64,000 nt of DNA, taken from Buchnera aphidicola (Aphis nasturtii). Its GTDB lineage: Bacteria; Pseudomonadota; Gammaproteobacteria; Enterobacterales; Enterobacteriaceae. Both the position numbers and the translations under genes were made by a program. The notes beneath the pieces were generated by a model. The model did not search any database. It was given only the letters and a program-made list of their open reading frames with translations, and was not told the origin of the DNA. Of the stretch, positions 31,001 to 41,288 are shown in pieces. Within the stretch, counting starts at the first letter, position 1. Each line of letters opens with the position of its first letter. The stretch spans positions 62,001 to 126,000 of the forward strand of contig NZ_CP034888.1 in the NCBI RefSeq assembly GCF_005083345.1, in the 5' to 3' direction.

Positions 31001-32218
31001 GTGAAAAGAGTCGTTATTACAGGATTTGGTATTATTTCTAGCATTGGAAATAATAAACAAGAAGTTTTAGCTTCTTTGTGTAATGGTCGTTCCGGAATAA
31101 CATTTTCAGATCAAATGAAAGAATTAGGTATGCGTAGTCATGTATGGGGAAATATTAAATTAGAACATAAAAATATCATAAGTAAAAAAATGTCTCGTTT
31201 CATGACCGACGCCTCTATTTATGCTTTTTTATCAATGGAGCAAGCAATTAAAGATGCTAATTTAAAAAATAAACATTATCAAAAAAATTCTCGTGTTGGA
31301 CTAATTGTTGGTTCAGGAGGAGGTTCTCGTAAAGATTATGTAAAAAATATAAATATAATAAAAAATCGTTATAGTTTTCGTTCTTTAAGTCCATATACCG
31401 CAATTAAATCTATGACATCTTCAATTTCTGCGTGTTTATCAACTATATTCAAGATTCATGGCGTAAATTACTCTATTAATTCTGCTTGCGCTACTTCTGG
31501 GCATTGTATTGGAAATGCTTTTGAATTAGTTAAATATGGAAAACAAGATCTTATTTTTGCAGGCGGTGGTGAAGAAGTAAGTTGTGAATTAGCTGCTGAG
31601 TTCGATTCAATGAAAGCGCTGTCTTCACATTTTAATAAAAATCCCATAAAAGCATCTCGTGTATACGATTTAAAACGAGATGGTTTTGTTATATCCGGAG
31701 GAGCAGGTATTGTCGTTATTGAAGATTTACATTCCGCACTTGCTCGTTCTGCTCACATTTATGCTGAAATTATTGGATATGCTGCAACATCTGATGGTGG
31801 TAATATAGTTATACCTTCTGGAGAAGGCGCGTTAAGATGCATGAATTTAGCAAAAGGGCAAAAAAAGTTATCTGTAGATTATTTAAATGTTCATGGAACA
31901 TCAACTAAAATTGGGGATTTAATTGAATTAAAAGCAATTCAAAAATCTTTTTTAAATGAAAAAAAACCAATGATTTCAGCAACAAAATCTATAACTGGTC
32001 ACTCTTTAGGGGCGTCTGGAGTCCATGAAATTATTTATACTTTATTAATGTTACAATATAATTTTATATCTCCTTCAATTAATATCGAAATATTAGATCC
32101 TTGTGCAAAAAATATGAATATTATTCAAAAAACTATTTCTAAAAAAATTACAATAGCAATGTCTAATAGTTTTGGATTTGGAGGAACTAATGTTTCTTTA
32201 ATATTAAAAAGATACTAA
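31001..32218 (+). CDS. fabB: 3-oxoacyl-[acyl-carrier-protein] synthase I (FabB)
   Basis: FabB elongates acyl-ACP chains and in enterobacteria is needed for unsaturated fatty acids. The active cysteine is in INSACATSGHCIGNAFE near residue 163; the two catalytic histidines are in VHGTSTKIGD and TKSITGHSLGASG; the closing SNSFGFGGTN is intact. The start codon is GTG at 31001 behind AAAGGAAA. The 405-residue length matches FabB (406) better than FabF. Whether FabF exists elsewhere cannot be seen here. Confidence 0.96.
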   Translation: MKRVVITGFGIISSIGNNKQEVLASLCNGRSGITFSDQMKELGMRSHVWGNIKLEHKNIISKKMSRFMTDASIYAFLSMEQAIKDANLKNKHYQKNSRVGLIVGSGGGSRKDYVKNINIIKNRYSFRSLSPYTAIKSMTSSISACLSTIFKIHGVNYSINSACATSGHCIGNAFELVKYGKQDLIFAGGGEEVSCELAAEFDSMKALSSHFNKNPIKASRVYDLKRDGFVISGGAGIVVIEDLHSALARSAHIYAEIIGYAATSDGGNIVIPSGEGALRCMNLAKGQKKLSVDYLNVHGTSTKIGDLIELKAIQKSFLNEKKPMISATKSITGHSLGASGVHEIIYTLLMLQYNFISPSINIEILDPCAKNMNIIQKTISKKITIAMSNSFGFGGTNVSLILKRY

Positions 32219-32345
32219 TTTTATAAAGTAAATATTATTTAAATTATATATTAAATATATGTATTATTAATAAGATAAAATTTACATTTTATATTTTTTG
32301 TATTTTACTACCTTTTAAATACCTTAATAATAAGAGTAACGTATA

Positions 32346-33296
32346 ATGAATCAGTTAGAGTTATTAAGAAAATTTACGACAATCGTTGCAGATACAAGTG
32401 ATATAGATTCTATTTGCAAATATAAACCTGAAGATGCAACTACAAATCCATCTTTAATATTAAAAGCAGTCAATTTAAATAAAAATAAAAAATTTCTTCA
32501 TCAAGCAGTAGAATATGCTAAAAAAAAAGGAGGATCAAAACAAGAAAAATTAATAAATGCAACAGATAAAATTTTAGTTGATCTTGGTATAGAAATTTTA
32601 AAATATATACCAGGTTATATTTCTAGTGAAGTAGATGCTCGTTTATCTTTTAATCAAGATCATTGCATTTTAAAAGCAAATAAAATAATTAAAATGTATG
32701 AAGATCAAGGTGTTTCTAGAAAAAGAGTATTAATTAAATTAGCGGCTACATGGGAATGTATAAAAGCAGCGGAAGAACTAAAAAAAGATAATATTTTTTG
32801 CAATTTAACTCTTTTATTTTCTTTTGCTCAAGCGCGCGCTTGTGCGGAATCAAAAATATTTCTAATATCTCCTTTTGTTGGTCGTATTTACGATTGGTAT
32901 GTAGCTCAAAATTTAATATCGAATTTTTCTTATAATGAAGATCCAGGAGTAATTTCTGTTCGTAAAATATATAATTTTTATAAAAAACATAATTATAAAA
33001 CTATTATTATGGGTGCTAGTTTTCGAAATATTCAACAAATTTTGTTATTATCTGGATGTGACCGATTAACTATTGCTCCTATATTATTAAAAGAACTGGA
33101 ATCAAATAATACAGTATTTGATAGAAAATTAATTCCACCTACTACTTTTGTAAATCCACCTATGCCTCTTTCCGAAGAAGAATTTCGATGGGCGCATAAT
33201 CAAGACGAAATGGCTGTTCAAAAATTATCAGAAGGTATAAGAAATTTTGGAAAAGATCAAATTCTTTTAGAAGAAATTATTTCAAAATTAATATAA
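32346..33296 (+). CDS. talA: Transaldolase A
   Basis: Transaldolase moves a three-carbon unit between sugar phosphates in the non-oxidative pentose phosphate pathway. The Schiff-base lysine is in [19 protein letters not shown], followed by [17 protein letters not shown], and the phosphate-binding [11 protein letters not shown] is intact. The 316 residues equal E. coli TalA. Close pairing with tktB (55-base gap) also favours TalA over TalB. With gnd at 47.8 kb the window supplies much of the pathway. Confidence 0.95.
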   Translation: MNQLELLRKFTTIVADTSDIDSICKYKPEDATTNPSLILKAVNLNKNKKFLHQAVEYAKKKGGSKQEKLINATDKILVDLGIEILKYIPGYISSEVDARLSFNQDHCILKANKIIKMYEDQGVSRKRVLIKLAATWECIKAAEELKKDNIFCNLTLLFSFAQARACAESKIFLISPFVGRIYDWYVAQNLISNFSYNEDPGVISVRKIYNFYKKHNYKTIIMGASFRNIQQILLLSGCDRLTIAPILLKELESNNTVFDRKLIPPTTFVNPPMPLSEEEFRWAHNQDEMAVQKLSEGIRNFGKDQILLEEIISKLI

Positions 33297-33351
33297 AAAT
33301 TTCACAAAATATTAATTTATTTTTTATAAAATTAGAACTTGGGAAAAATTT

Positions 33352-35349
33352 ATGTCTTTGGAAAAAAAATTATCGAATGCAATTCGTATGTTAAGTATAG
33401 ATGCAGTTGAAAATGCAAAATCAGGTCACCCTGGGATGCCAATGGGAATGGCGGATATTGCAGAAGTATTATGGAGGAATTTTTTAAAACATAACCCAAA
33501 AAATCCTAAATGGAACAATCGAGATCGATTTGTTTTGTCTAATGGTCATGGTTCTATGTTGCTTTACAGTTTATTACATCTTACTGGATACGATTTATCA
33601 ATAGAAGAAATTAAAAGATTTAGAAAGCTTAATTCTAAAACTCCAGGACATCCTGAAGTAGAAGAAACACCAGGTGTTGAAACTACTACTGGCCCTTTAG
33701 GTCAAGGTTTAGCGAATGCTGTAGGAATGGCTATTGCAGAAAAAACATTAAGTGCTTATTTTAATCGTTTACATTTTGATATAGTGAATCACTATACGTG
33801 GGTTTTTGTAGGAGATGGATGTTTAATGGAAGGAATTTCCCATGAAGTTTGTTCTTTAGCTGGAACATTAAAATTAGGGAAATTAATTGTTTTTTATGAT
33901 AGTAATGGCATTTCAATAGATGGAAAAGTGTCAAATTGGTTTACAGATGATACAGTAATGCGTTTTCAGTCTTACAATTGGCATGTGATAGATAAAGTTA
34001 ATGGTCATGATTCAAATGCTATAATGAAAAGTATTCAAGAAGCAATATCTATACAAGATCAGCCTTCTATAATTATTTGCAATACTATTATTGGTTTTGG
34101 ATCACCAAACAAATCAGGAACATCAGAATCTCATGGTGCTCCTCTTGGAGAATCTGAAATTAATTTAACAAGAACAAATTTAAAATGGAATTATTTACCT
34201 TTTGAAATTCCCCAGGAAATTTATAAAAAGTGGAATTTCATTAAACAAGGATTAAAATTAGAAAAAGAATGGGATAAAAAATTTACTTTATATCAAGTAA
34301 AATACCCTGAACTAGCTAAGGAATATTTAAGACGCTTCAGAAAAGATTTACCTGATAAATGGCACGAAAAAACTAGTGAATATATTATTCAATTACAAAA
34401 AAATCCTAAAAATATAGCAAGTAGAAACGCCTCTCAAAATACTTTAGAAAAATTTGTAAGATTATTACCTGAGTTAATAGGGGGGTCAGCAGACTTATCA
34501 CCTAGTAATTTAACTATTTGTTCATCTTCTAGTTCTATAGCAGAAAATACATCAGGAAACTATATTCATTACGGTGTACGTGAATTTGGAATGACTGCTA
34601 TTGCTAACGGTATTTCGCATCATGGAGGATTTATTCCATATACTTCAACATTTTTAATGTTTGTTGAATACGCAAGAAATGCTGTACGTATGGCTGCTTT
34701 AATGAATACTAAACATATTTTTGTATATACTCATGATTCTATTGGATTAGGAGAAGATGGTCCTACTCATCAACCAATAGAACAATTGGCTAATTTAAGA
34801 ATGACTCCTAATATAGATGTATGGCGACCTTGTGATCAAGTAGAAACTGCTATAGCATGGAAATTTGCAATTGAAAAAAAAGCAGGTCCAACAGCATTAA
34901 TTTTATCACGTCAGAATCTATCTCAGATTGATAGAAATGATGAACAATTAAATAATATTTCATATGGAGCATATATATTGTATGACTCTAAAAAACCTAT
35001 TGATGTTATTTTTATATCAACTGGATCAGAAATCGCAATTACCTTGCTTGCTGCAAAAAAAATTGTTTCTTTAGGTTATTCTGTGCGTGTAGTTTCTATG
35101 CCTTCTAATAATGTTTTTGATAGACAGAAAAACACATATAAAGAACTAGTGCTTCCTTCTTACGTGACTAAAAGAATTGCAATAGAGGCAAGTATCAAAG
35201 ATTTTTGGTATAAATACGTAGGAATAGAAGGTTTAATTATTGGAATGGAAACATTTGGAAAATCAGCTTCAGCTGATATTTTATTTCAAAAGTTTGGTTT
35301 TACTGTAGAAAATATAGTTAATCAATCAAAAAATTTTTTAGAACATTAA
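33352..35349 (+). CDS. tktB: Transketolase
   Basis: Transketolase moves two-carbon units with thiamine diphosphate, making ribose and erythrose phosphates for nucleotides, histidine and chorismate. Intact motifs are [32 protein letters not shown] (cofactor and Mg site), [13 protein letters not shown] (central His pair) and [15 protein letters not shown] end sequence [11 protein letters not shown]. The length is 665 residues. The symbol tktB follows the talA-tktB arrangement of E. coli; sequence alone does not exclude tktA. A hairpin terminator follows. Confidence 0.95.
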   Translation: MSLEKKLSNAIRMLSIDAVENAKSGHPGMPMGMADIAEVLWRNFLKHNPKNPKWNNRDRFVLSNGHGSMLLYSLLHLTGYDLSIEEIKRFRKLNSKTPGHPEVEETPGVETTTGPLGQGLANAVGMAIAEKTLSAYFNRLHFDIVNHYTWVFVGDGCLMEGISHEVCSLAGTLKLGKLIVFYDSNGISIDGKVSNWFTDDTVMRFQSYNWHVIDKVNGHDSNAIMKSIQEAISIQDQPSIIICNTIIGFGSPNKSGTSESHGAPLGESEINLTRTNLKWNYLPFEIPQEIYKKWNFIKQGLKLEKEWDKKFTLYQVKYPELAKEYLRRFRKDLPDKWHEKTSEYIIQLQKNPKNIASRNASQNTLEKFVRLLPELIGGSADLSPSNLTICSSSSSIAENTSGNYIHYGVREFGMTAIANGISHHGGFIPYTSTFLMFVEYARNAVRMAALMNTKHIFVYTHDSIGLGEDGPTHQPIEQLANLRMTPNIDVWRPCDQVETAIAWKFAIEKKAGPTALILSRQNLSQIDRNDEQLNNISYGAYILYDSKKPIDVIFISTGSEIAITLLAAKKIVSLGYSVRVVSMPSNNVFDRQKNTYKELVLPSYVTKRIAIEASIKDFWYKYVGIEGLIIGMETFGKSASADILFQKFGFTVENIVNQSKNFLEH

Positions 35350-35375
35350 TTTTAAGCTATCATAAACATTTACAA

Positions 35376-35391
35376 GGGGCTTTTTAGCCCC
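35376..35391 (+). terminator. Terminator of talA-tktB
   Basis: GGGGCT pairs with AGCCCC around a four-T loop, 27 bases beyond the tktB stop. Six G+C-rich pairs stand out sharply in this spacer. The T-rich run is displaced, beginning 11 bases after the stem. Confidence 0.7.
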
Positions 35392-35448
35392 ACTAGAATA
35401 ATTTTTTTAAACATTAGAAATAATAAATAATATTTTAAAGAGAAAAAT

Positions 35449-36576
35449 ATGATTTGCTCAGTAACTGCATTGTCAAAGAAATTAATTCGAATTCCATCTA
35501 TAAGCCCAAAAGATCTAGGGTGTCAAGATATTATGATAAATTTTTTGTCTGAACTTGGATTTCAAATAAAGCAAATTAACATTAACGATACAAAAAATTT
35601 TTGGGCTACTAGAGGATCAGGTAAAACTTTAACATTCGCAGGTCATACAGATGTAGTTTCACCTGGCGAGTGCAAAGATTGGAATCATCATCCATTTGAT
35701 CCTATAGTAAAAAATGGTTATTTATTTGGCAGAGGCGCGTCAGATATGAAGGGTGCTTTAGCTGCTATGCTGATAGCATCAAAAAGATTTATAAAAAAAC
35801 ATTCTAATTATAAAGGTCGATTATCTTTTTTAATTACTTCAGATGAAGAGTCTTCTGCTATACATGGAACAACGAAAGTAGTAGATTATTTAATTGCTAA
35901 AAAAGAGAGAATTGACTATTGTATTATAGGAGAACCTACTAGCGAAAACAAAATTGGTGATTGTATAAAAAATGGAAGACGTGGTTCTTTGACAGCTAAT
36001 TTAACAATTTTAGGTGTTCAAGGTCATATTGCATATCCGCATTTAGCAGATAATCCAATTCATAAAGGATTGCCTATTATTTTAAAATTATTATCTATAT
36101 CATTAGATCAAGGTAATAGTTTTTTTTCACCAACTAGTATAAATATCGCAAATATTCACGCAGGTAATGGAAGTAATAATATAATTCCAGCTTCTTTATT
36201 TGTACAGTTTAATTTTCGTTTTAGTGATGAAATATCTGAAAATCAAATAAAATTAAAATTTATACAAATATTAGAAAAAAACAATATTAATTATTCCATA
36301 AAATGGCATTTATCTGGACTTCCTTTTATTACAAAAGAGGGTTTATTAAAAAATACTGCAATAGAATCTATTTTAAAAATTACCAAGATAAAACCAATTG
36401 TATCTACAGATGGTGGAACGTCAGATGGACGTTTTATAGCAAAACTTAATCCACAAATAATAGAAGTAGGTTTGATTAACAAGACTATTCACAAAGTTAA
36501 TGAATGCGTTAAAATATCTGATTTAAGAATATTAACCTTAATTTATGAAAATATTATGAAAAAGTTATTTATATAA
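35449..36576 (+). CDS. dapE: N-succinyl-L,L-diaminopimelate desuccinylase DapE
   Basis: DapE removes succinate to give L,L-diaminopimelate, the precursor of lysine and peptidoglycan cross-links. It is a two-zinc M20-family enzyme. [13 protein letters not shown] holds the first metal His and catalytic Asp, [12 protein letters not shown] the second metal Asp, and [12 protein letters not shown] the general-base Glu pair. [19 protein letters not shown] and the C-terminal [10 protein letters not shown] are also intact. Length is 375 residues, identical to E. coli. It pairs functionally with dapA just downstream on the other strand. Confidence 0.97.
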   Translation: MICSVTALSKKLIRIPSISPKDLGCQDIMINFLSELGFQIKQININDTKNFWATRGSGKTLTFAGHTDVVSPGECKDWNHHPFDPIVKNGYLFGRGASDMKGALAAMLIASKRFIKKHSNYKGRLSFLITSDEESSAIHGTTKVVDYLIAKKERIDYCIIGEPTSENKIGDCIKNGRRGSLTANLTILGVQGHIAYPHLADNPIHKGLPIILKLLSISLDQGNSFFSPTSINIANIHAGNGSNNIIPASLFVQFNFRFSDEISENQIKLKFIQILEKNNINYSIKWHLSGLPFITKEGLLKNTAIESILKITKIKPIVSTDGGTSDGRFIAKLNPQIIEVGLINKTIHKVNECVKISDLRILTLIYENIMKKLFI

Positions 36577-36614
36577 AATAGTAATAATCTAAAGAATTAT
36601 TTTACTATAAATAA

Positions 36615-36642
36615 TGCAGAATATCTTGTGAGATAATCTGCA
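36615..36642. terminator. Hairpin between convergent dapE and bamC, likely bidirectional terminator
   Basis: TGCAGA/TCTGCA, one A-A mismatch and TATCT/AGATA close on a four-base TGTG loop. It lies 39 bases after the dapE stop and 54 bases beyond the bamC stop. There is no strong T run on either side. Confidence 0.5.
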
Positions 36643-36695
36643 CGTAAGTTCTATTATATAAATGAAATTTTTGTATATTTTATTGACTAATTAAT

Positions 36696-36962
36696 TTATA
36701 CAGGAGGAAATATATCAATTTTTTCTTTTTTCAAGTCTTCTTCTGTATAAGGTATTTTATATTCTTTATCTTCAGTAGGAAAATTGATCCCTTTTGGAAT
36801 AATTAGTTTTTGCAATGTATTTTGATTACTTGCATTAATAAAGTATTTAGGATGGTTTTTTAAAATATCTAAGTCACAAGAACTTAATGAAACTAGAATA
36901 AAAATTTTCAAAATAATGACTTTTTTTTGAAAAAAAAGTTTATTTTTATTGAAAATTAGCAT
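36696..36962 (-). CDS. bamC: BamC N-terminal remnant: lipidated BamD-binding segment only
   Basis: BamC is a lipoprotein of the outer-membrane assembly (BAM) complex, about 344 residues long in E. coli. This frame gives only 88 residues. It has a hydrophobic signal segment ending in the lipobox LSSC (Cys about residue 29), followed by a piece matching the unstructured N-terminal arm of Bam[21 protein letters not shown] against [20 protein letters not shown], then DIFPPV against DIRPP. It ends where the folded domains would begin. It follows dapA as in E. coli and overlaps its end by 17 bases; an earlier ATG at 36980 is possible. Confidence 0.8.
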   Translation of the reverse strand: MLIFNKNKLFFQKKVIILKIFILVSLSSCDLDILKNHPKYFINASNQNTLQKLIIPKGINFPTEDKEYKIPYTEEDLKKEKIDIFPPV

Positions 36963-37824
36963 ATTGAAGAGCTTTTTCAAGTTGAACTTTTCCAGCAGAT
37001 GAAATTGGAGTCATTGGTAAACGAAGTGTATCATTTTGTATTAAACCCATTTTTTTAGCAAGCCATTTAATCGGAATTGGATTTGATTCTATAAATAACG
37101 CCTCATGTAATAAAGACAAGCGCTCATTTATATATCTAGCATTTTTAAAATCACCTTTTAACGCATATGAACACATTTTTGTCATTTCTTTTGCAGCAAT
37201 ATTTGCTGTTACTGATATTACTCCTTGACCACCTAACTGTATAAAATCTAATGCTGTTGCATCATCACCACTAATTAGCAAAAAATTATTTTTTACAATT
37301 TTTTTAATTTGATTAATTCTTGATAAATCTCCACTTGCTTCTTTTATCCCAATAATATTCTTAAATTGAGATAAGCGTGAAATAGTTGAGGGTAGCAAGT
37401 CACATCCTGTACGACTAGGAACATTGTATAAGATTTGTGGTAGATCTGTATTTTCTGAAATAGCTTTAAAATGTTGATATAATCCTTCTTGAGTAGGTTT
37501 GTTATAATACGGAGTTACACTGAGACAAGCTGCAATTCCAGATTTTTCAAATCTTTTAGTCAACGCTATCGCTTCAGTTGTCGCATTTGCACCTGTTCCT
37601 GCAATAATAGGAATTCTTTGATTTGCAATTTCTAACGTTAACATAACAACTTTAATGTGTTCTTCTTGACTTAAAGTAGCTGACTCTCCAGTTGTCCCAA
37701 TAGAAACAATTGCTGTTGTTTTATTTAATACATGATAATCAATTAAATTTTTTAAACTAGAATGACAAATACCGCCTGATTTATTCATTGGTGTAATTAG
37801 AGCTACGATACTTCCTGTGAACAT
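36946..37824 (-). CDS. dapA: 4-hydroxy-tetrahydrodipicolinate synthase DapA
   Basis: DapA condenses pyruvate with aspartate semialdehyde, the first committed step to lysine and diaminopimelate. The Schiff-base lysine is in [15 protein letters not shown] and the catalytic Tyr in [33 protein letters not shown] holds the TTGE pyruvate-binding loop. The 292 residues equal E. coli. GGAGG precedes the ATG by about ten bases, one of the best ribosome-binding sites in the window. Lysine feedback sensitivity cannot be read from these data. Confidence 0.97.
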   Translation of the reverse strand: MFTGSIVALITPMNKSGGICHSSLKNLIDYHVLNKTTAIVSIGTTGESATLSQEEHIKVVMLTLEIANQRIPIIAGTGANATTEAIALTKRFEKSGIAACLSVTPYYNKPTQEGLYQHFKAISENTDLPQILYNVPSRTGCDLLPSTISRLSQFKNIIGIKEASGDLSRINQIKKIVKNNFLLISGDDATALDFIQLGGQGVISVTANIAAKEMTKMCSYALKGDFKNARYINERLSLLHEALFIESNPIPIKWLAKKMGLIQNDTLRLPMTPISSAGKVQLEKALQYANFQ

Positions 37825-38321
37825 TATTTTTTTTTTCCTCCATAAAAATATTTATGGTATATTTATTTAAAATTTAAAAATGAATTAAATTATATTATAT
37901 ATCTATGTATTGTAATTCATTTAAATTGTTTTATTATTAGTTAAATTTTAAACAAAAATTTCATTAATAATATATTTTAAAAAATCAATTTTAAACATTC
38001 AATTAATATTTAAGTAGTTTATTTAGTATTAAAAATTTTTTAAATAATATTTTCATAACAATTAAATCTTGATGTTAAAAAATTATTTACTGTAATATAA
38101 ATATAAGAAACTAAACATCAATAAGTCATTATAGTATATAACATCATTATTTTTAAATATTTCTCGTTTTAACGTTTATAATTTTTTATAGTGATATTTT
38201 TTATTAATTTTATAAAAACTTATGTTTTTAATTGTTTAAAACAGACATTTACAATTATTTAACAATGATTTTATTATGCTACTAAATATTTAATTTTAGT
38301 AGCACAAATTTTTTTAATGAA
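37825..38321. other. Gene-free stretch between dapA and aroC with a hairpin
   Basis: These 497 bases contain no recognisable frame. A 10-bp hairpin at 38277-38304 (TGCTACTAAA with TTTAGTAGCA, eight-base loop) lies 18 bases beyond the aroC stop and probably ends its transcript. An eight-base inverted repeat, TTGATGTT at 38069 and AACATCAA at 38114, is 37 bases apart and may be chance. The dapA promoter should lie near 37830-37900 but is not resolvable. Confidence 0.55.
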
Positions 38322-39398
38322 TTAAATACTAATTAATTTTTTATCACATTGAGCTCTAAATCTTAATATATGATCCATAATCACAATTGCAACCATTGCT
38401 TCAGTAATTGGTACAGCTCTAATTCCTACACACGGATCATGTCGACCTTTTACTACTATTTCTGATATTTCATTGTTTATATTAACTGTTTGCCCTGGTA
38501 TTCGTATACTTGAAGTGGGTTTAAATGCTGCTTTTAATATAATATTTTCACCATTACTAATACCTCCTAGTATGCCACCAGAATGATTACTTTTAAATCC
38601 ATTTGGACTCATTTCATCTCGATTTTGACTGCCTCTTTGATTTACGACTAAAAAACCATCTCCAATTTCTACTCCTTTAACTGCGTTAATACTCATTAAT
38701 GCGTGTGCTAAATCTGCATCTATTCGGTCAAAAACTGGTTCTCCAAGTCCTATAGGAACATTTTCAACAATAATTGTTATTTCAGCTCCGATTGAATCAC
38801 CTGCTTTTTTTAATTCTTTAATTAATTTTTTTATGTTTTCTATTTTTTGTGGATTAGAACAAAAAAAAGGATTTTTGTTGACTTCCTCCCATGATTTAAA
38901 TGAACATTGAATATCACCTATTGCTGATAAATATCCTCGAATTATTATTCCATATTTATTTTTAAGATATTTTTTTGCAATAGCTCCAGCTGCGACTCTC
39001 ATAGCAGTTTCACGTGCAGATGCTCTTCCTCCTCCTCGATAATCTCTAATTCCATATTTTTTTTCATAAGTATAATCAGCATGTCCTGGTCTAAATAAAT
39101 TTTTTATTTCTTTATAATCTTGAGATCTTTGATCAGTATTATGAATAATCAAACCAATACTTGTTCCAGTTGTTATATTATTAAAAACTCCGGAAAGTAT
39201 TTGAATTTGATCTGATTCACATCTTTGTGTAGTATATCTAGAAGTACCAGGTTTTCTTCTATTTAAATCATTTTGTAAATCATTAGAAGATAATTTCAAA
39301 CCTGGGGGTACACCATCAACTATACAACCCAACGCTCTTCCATGTGATTCACCAAAAGTTGTTACACAGAATATTTTCCCAATTGTATTTCCAGCCAT
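38322..39398 (-). CDS. aroC: Chorismate synthase AroC
   Basis: AroC forms chorismate, the branch point to aromatic amino acids, using reduced FMN. The signatures [49 protein letters not shown] and [20 protein letters not shown] are all intact, and [18 protein letters not shown] closes the active site. Length is 358 residues against 361. In E. coli its neighbour is also smrB, which here is divergent across about 200 bases. Confidence 0.97.
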   Translation of the reverse strand: MAGNTIGKIFCVTTFGESHGRALGCIVDGVPPGLKLSSNDLQNDLNRRKPGTSRYTTQRCESDQIQILSGVFNNITTGTSIGLIIHNTDQRSQDYKEIKNLFRPGHADYTYEKKYGIRDYRGGGRASARETAMRVAAGAIAKKYLKNKYGIIIRGYLSAIGDIQCSFKSWEEVNKNPFFCSNPQKIENIKKLIKELKKAGDSIGAEITIIVENVPIGLGEPVFDRIDADLAHALMSINAVKGVEIGDGFLVVNQRGSQNRDEMSPNGFKSNHSGGILGGISNGENIILKAAFKPTSSIRIPGQTVNINNEISEIVVKGRHDPCVGIRAVPITEAMVAIVIMDHILRFRAQCDKKLISI

Positions 39399-39602
39399 AT
39401 TTTCTTCTTTTTAATTGTTTTATATTGAAATAAATTGTATTTGAATCACATAACTACCTAGAAAATAAAAATTTTTTATTAGACAATATAATGATAAAAT
39501 TTTTATTTGTTGTTTTTATAAAAACTAAATTATATAATCAAAAAAATATTTCTTAAAACAATAATTTTAAATAATGTGAATTTATATCAGATTTGGTAAT
39601 AG

Positions 39603-40145
39603 ATGATTATGAACAAAAATCGAGAATGTACTAACAATAGAAGTACTTCGTTTCGTCAATACATAAATGATACACGTGAAATCATACAAGATACGATATT
39701 TCATTCGAGAATAAATAAAGTAGTTAATCAAAATACAACATTAAAAAGAAATTTTTTTGAAGAAGAAGCTAATAGTTATTATTTTTCTTGTTTTCAAAAT
39801 GAAAAAAATTTTTTTAAAGAAAATCCAGTTTCTTATATGCGTAGTAAAAATTCAAATAATATTTTAAAAAAATTAAAAAAAGGAAAGTATTTACCAGATA
39901 TTTCTCTTGATTTACATGGATTAACACAGTATCAAGCACAAAAAAAACTAGGTCAACTAATTACAATTTGTCAAAAAGAAAAAATTTTTTGCGCGCATAT
40001 TATACATGGATATGGAAAAAATATTTTAAAAAAGCAAATACCTTTTTGGCTATCTCAACATCCTGATATAGTTGCTTTTCATCAAGCCCCTAGAGTTTTT
40101 GGTAGTGATGCTGCTATTATAGTTATTATTGAAGTTTATAATTAA
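39603..40145 (+). CDS. smrB: Ribosome-collision endonuclease SmrB
   Basis: SmrB is recruited to collided ribosomes and cuts the mRNA between them, feeding rescue pathways. The 180-residue protein (183 in E. coli) has the Smr domain from residue 98: ISLDLHGLTQYQAQKKLGQL with the DLH motif, HIIHGYGKNILKKQIPFWL with the HGxG motif, and VAFHQAPRVFGSDAAIIVII. The N-terminal helix region, TREIIQDTIFHSR, matches TRKIKQDTIVHRP. The first ATG at 39603 is followed two codons later by another. Confidence 0.94.
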   Translation: MIMNKNRECTNNRSTSFRQYINDTREIIQDTIFHSRINKVVNQNTTLKRNFFEEEANSYYFSCFQNEKNFFKENPVSYMRSKNSNNILKKLKKGKYLPDISLDLHGLTQYQAQKKLGQLITICQKEKIFCAHIIHGYGKNILKKQIPFWLSQHPDIVAFHQAPRVFGSDAAIIVIIEVYN

Positions 40146-40291
40146 AAATGAATAAGTTAAAAATATTTTTAAAATATGTTTGTAATTAAAATTCACTCAA
40201 ATTTAATTGATATATTTTTATATTTAAAAATATTTTCTCCTTAGATTTAATAATAAACAATATTGATTTAAATAAAATAAAAAATTTTTTT

Positions 40292-40314
40292 AAAACCCTT
40301 ATTTTTTGGGTTTT
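40292..40314 (+). terminator. Intrinsic terminator upstream of hisG
   Basis: AAAACCC pairs with GGGTTTT around a nine-base loop and runs into a T7 tract (40311-40317). It lies 147 bases after smrB and 69 bases before hisG. It may end the smrB transcript or be a relic of the his attenuator. There is no leader peptide with a run of His codons before it. Confidence 0.6.
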
Positions 40315-40382
40315 TTTGTTTTATAGAAAGTTCAATTTTATAAATTGATTTTTAAACATAAAAATGTTACAGGATTTTGAAG

Positions 40383-41282
40383 ATGTTAAATAATAATCGC
40401 GTACGTATAGCTATGCAAAAAACTGGTCGTTTAAGTAGTGAATCTATAAAATTATTAACTTTATGTGGGATTAAAATTAATTTAAAACAGCAAAAATTAA
40501 TAGCATTTGCTCAAAATATGCCTATCGATGTTATGTTAGTGCGTGATGATGATATTCCAGGATTAGTGATGGATGGAGTCGTTGATTTAGGTATAGTCGG
40601 AGAAAATGTTTTAGAAGAAGAGTTGCTTAATCGAAAGTCACAAAATTTAGATAGTTCTTATGTAACCCTAAGGCGTCTTGATTTTGGTATTTGTAGATTA
40701 TCTCTTGCAATTCCTATTAATACTACTTACATTGGAATAGAATCTGTAAAAAACTTTAGGATAGCTACTTCGTATCCTCATTTATTAAAAAAGTATTTAG
40801 ATCGAAAAAATATTAACTTTAAATCGTGCATGTTAAATGGTTCCGTAGAAGTAGCACCTAGAGCAGGTTTAGCTGATGCTATTTGTGATTTAGTTTCAAC
40901 AGGGGCTACCTTAGATGCAAACGGATTACGTGAAGTAAAGGTGATATTTCGCTCGCATGCATGTCTTATTTGTAAAATAGGAAATATTAATATTGCAAAG
41001 AAAGAAGTGATTAATAAATTAATGACTCGAATTAAAGGTGTAATCAAAGCGAGAGAATCAAAATATATTATGTTGCATGCCCCGATTAATAAACTTGATG
41101 AAGTAATATCTTTATTACATGGCGCCGAAAGACCGACAATTTTAAAATTAGCTGGTGATAAAAATCGAGTCGCTATGCATATGGTAAGCAGTGAAACATT
41201 GTTTTGGGAAACAATGGAAAAATTAAAAGATTTAGGAGCTAGTTCGATTTTAGTTTTACCTATTGAAAAAATGATGGAGTAA
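40383..41282 (+). CDS. hisG: ATP phosphoribosyltransferase HisG
   Basis: HisG joins ATP and PRPP in the first, normally feedback-inhibited step of histidine synthesis. It is the long-form enzyme: [11 protein letters not shown] at the N-terminus, [26 protein letters not shown] near residue 52, cited in part, and the PRPP loop [20 protein letters not shown]. The regulatory C-terminal domain is complete to EKMME. I start at the ATG at 40383, eight bases behind AGGA, giving 299 residues; an upstream TTG at 40377 is unlikely. First gene of hisGDCBHAFI. Confidence 0.97.
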   Translation: MLNNNRVRIAMQKTGRLSSESIKLLTLCGIKINLKQQKLIAFAQNMPIDVMLVRDDDIPGLVMDGVVDLGIVGENVLEEELLNRKSQNLDSSYVTLRRLDFGICRLSLAIPINTTYIGIESVKNFRIATSYPHLLKKYLDRKNINFKSCMLNGSVEVAPRAGLADAICDLVSTGATLDANGLREVKVIFRSHACLICKIGNINIAKKEVINKLMTRIKGVIKARESKYIMLHAPINKLDEVISLLHGAERPTILKLAGDKNRVAMHMVSSETLFWETMEKLKDLGASSILVLPIEKMME

Positions 41283-41288
41283 AATTTT

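Noticed and set aside
38069-38121. Eight-base inverted repeat as an operator
   Set aside because: The arms are 37 bases apart, A/T-rich and isolated in gene-free DNA; chance is sufficient explanation.
40148-40186. Short ATG frame before hisG as a his leader peptide
   Set aside because: Its 12 codons include no histidine, so it cannot work as a histidine-sensing leader.
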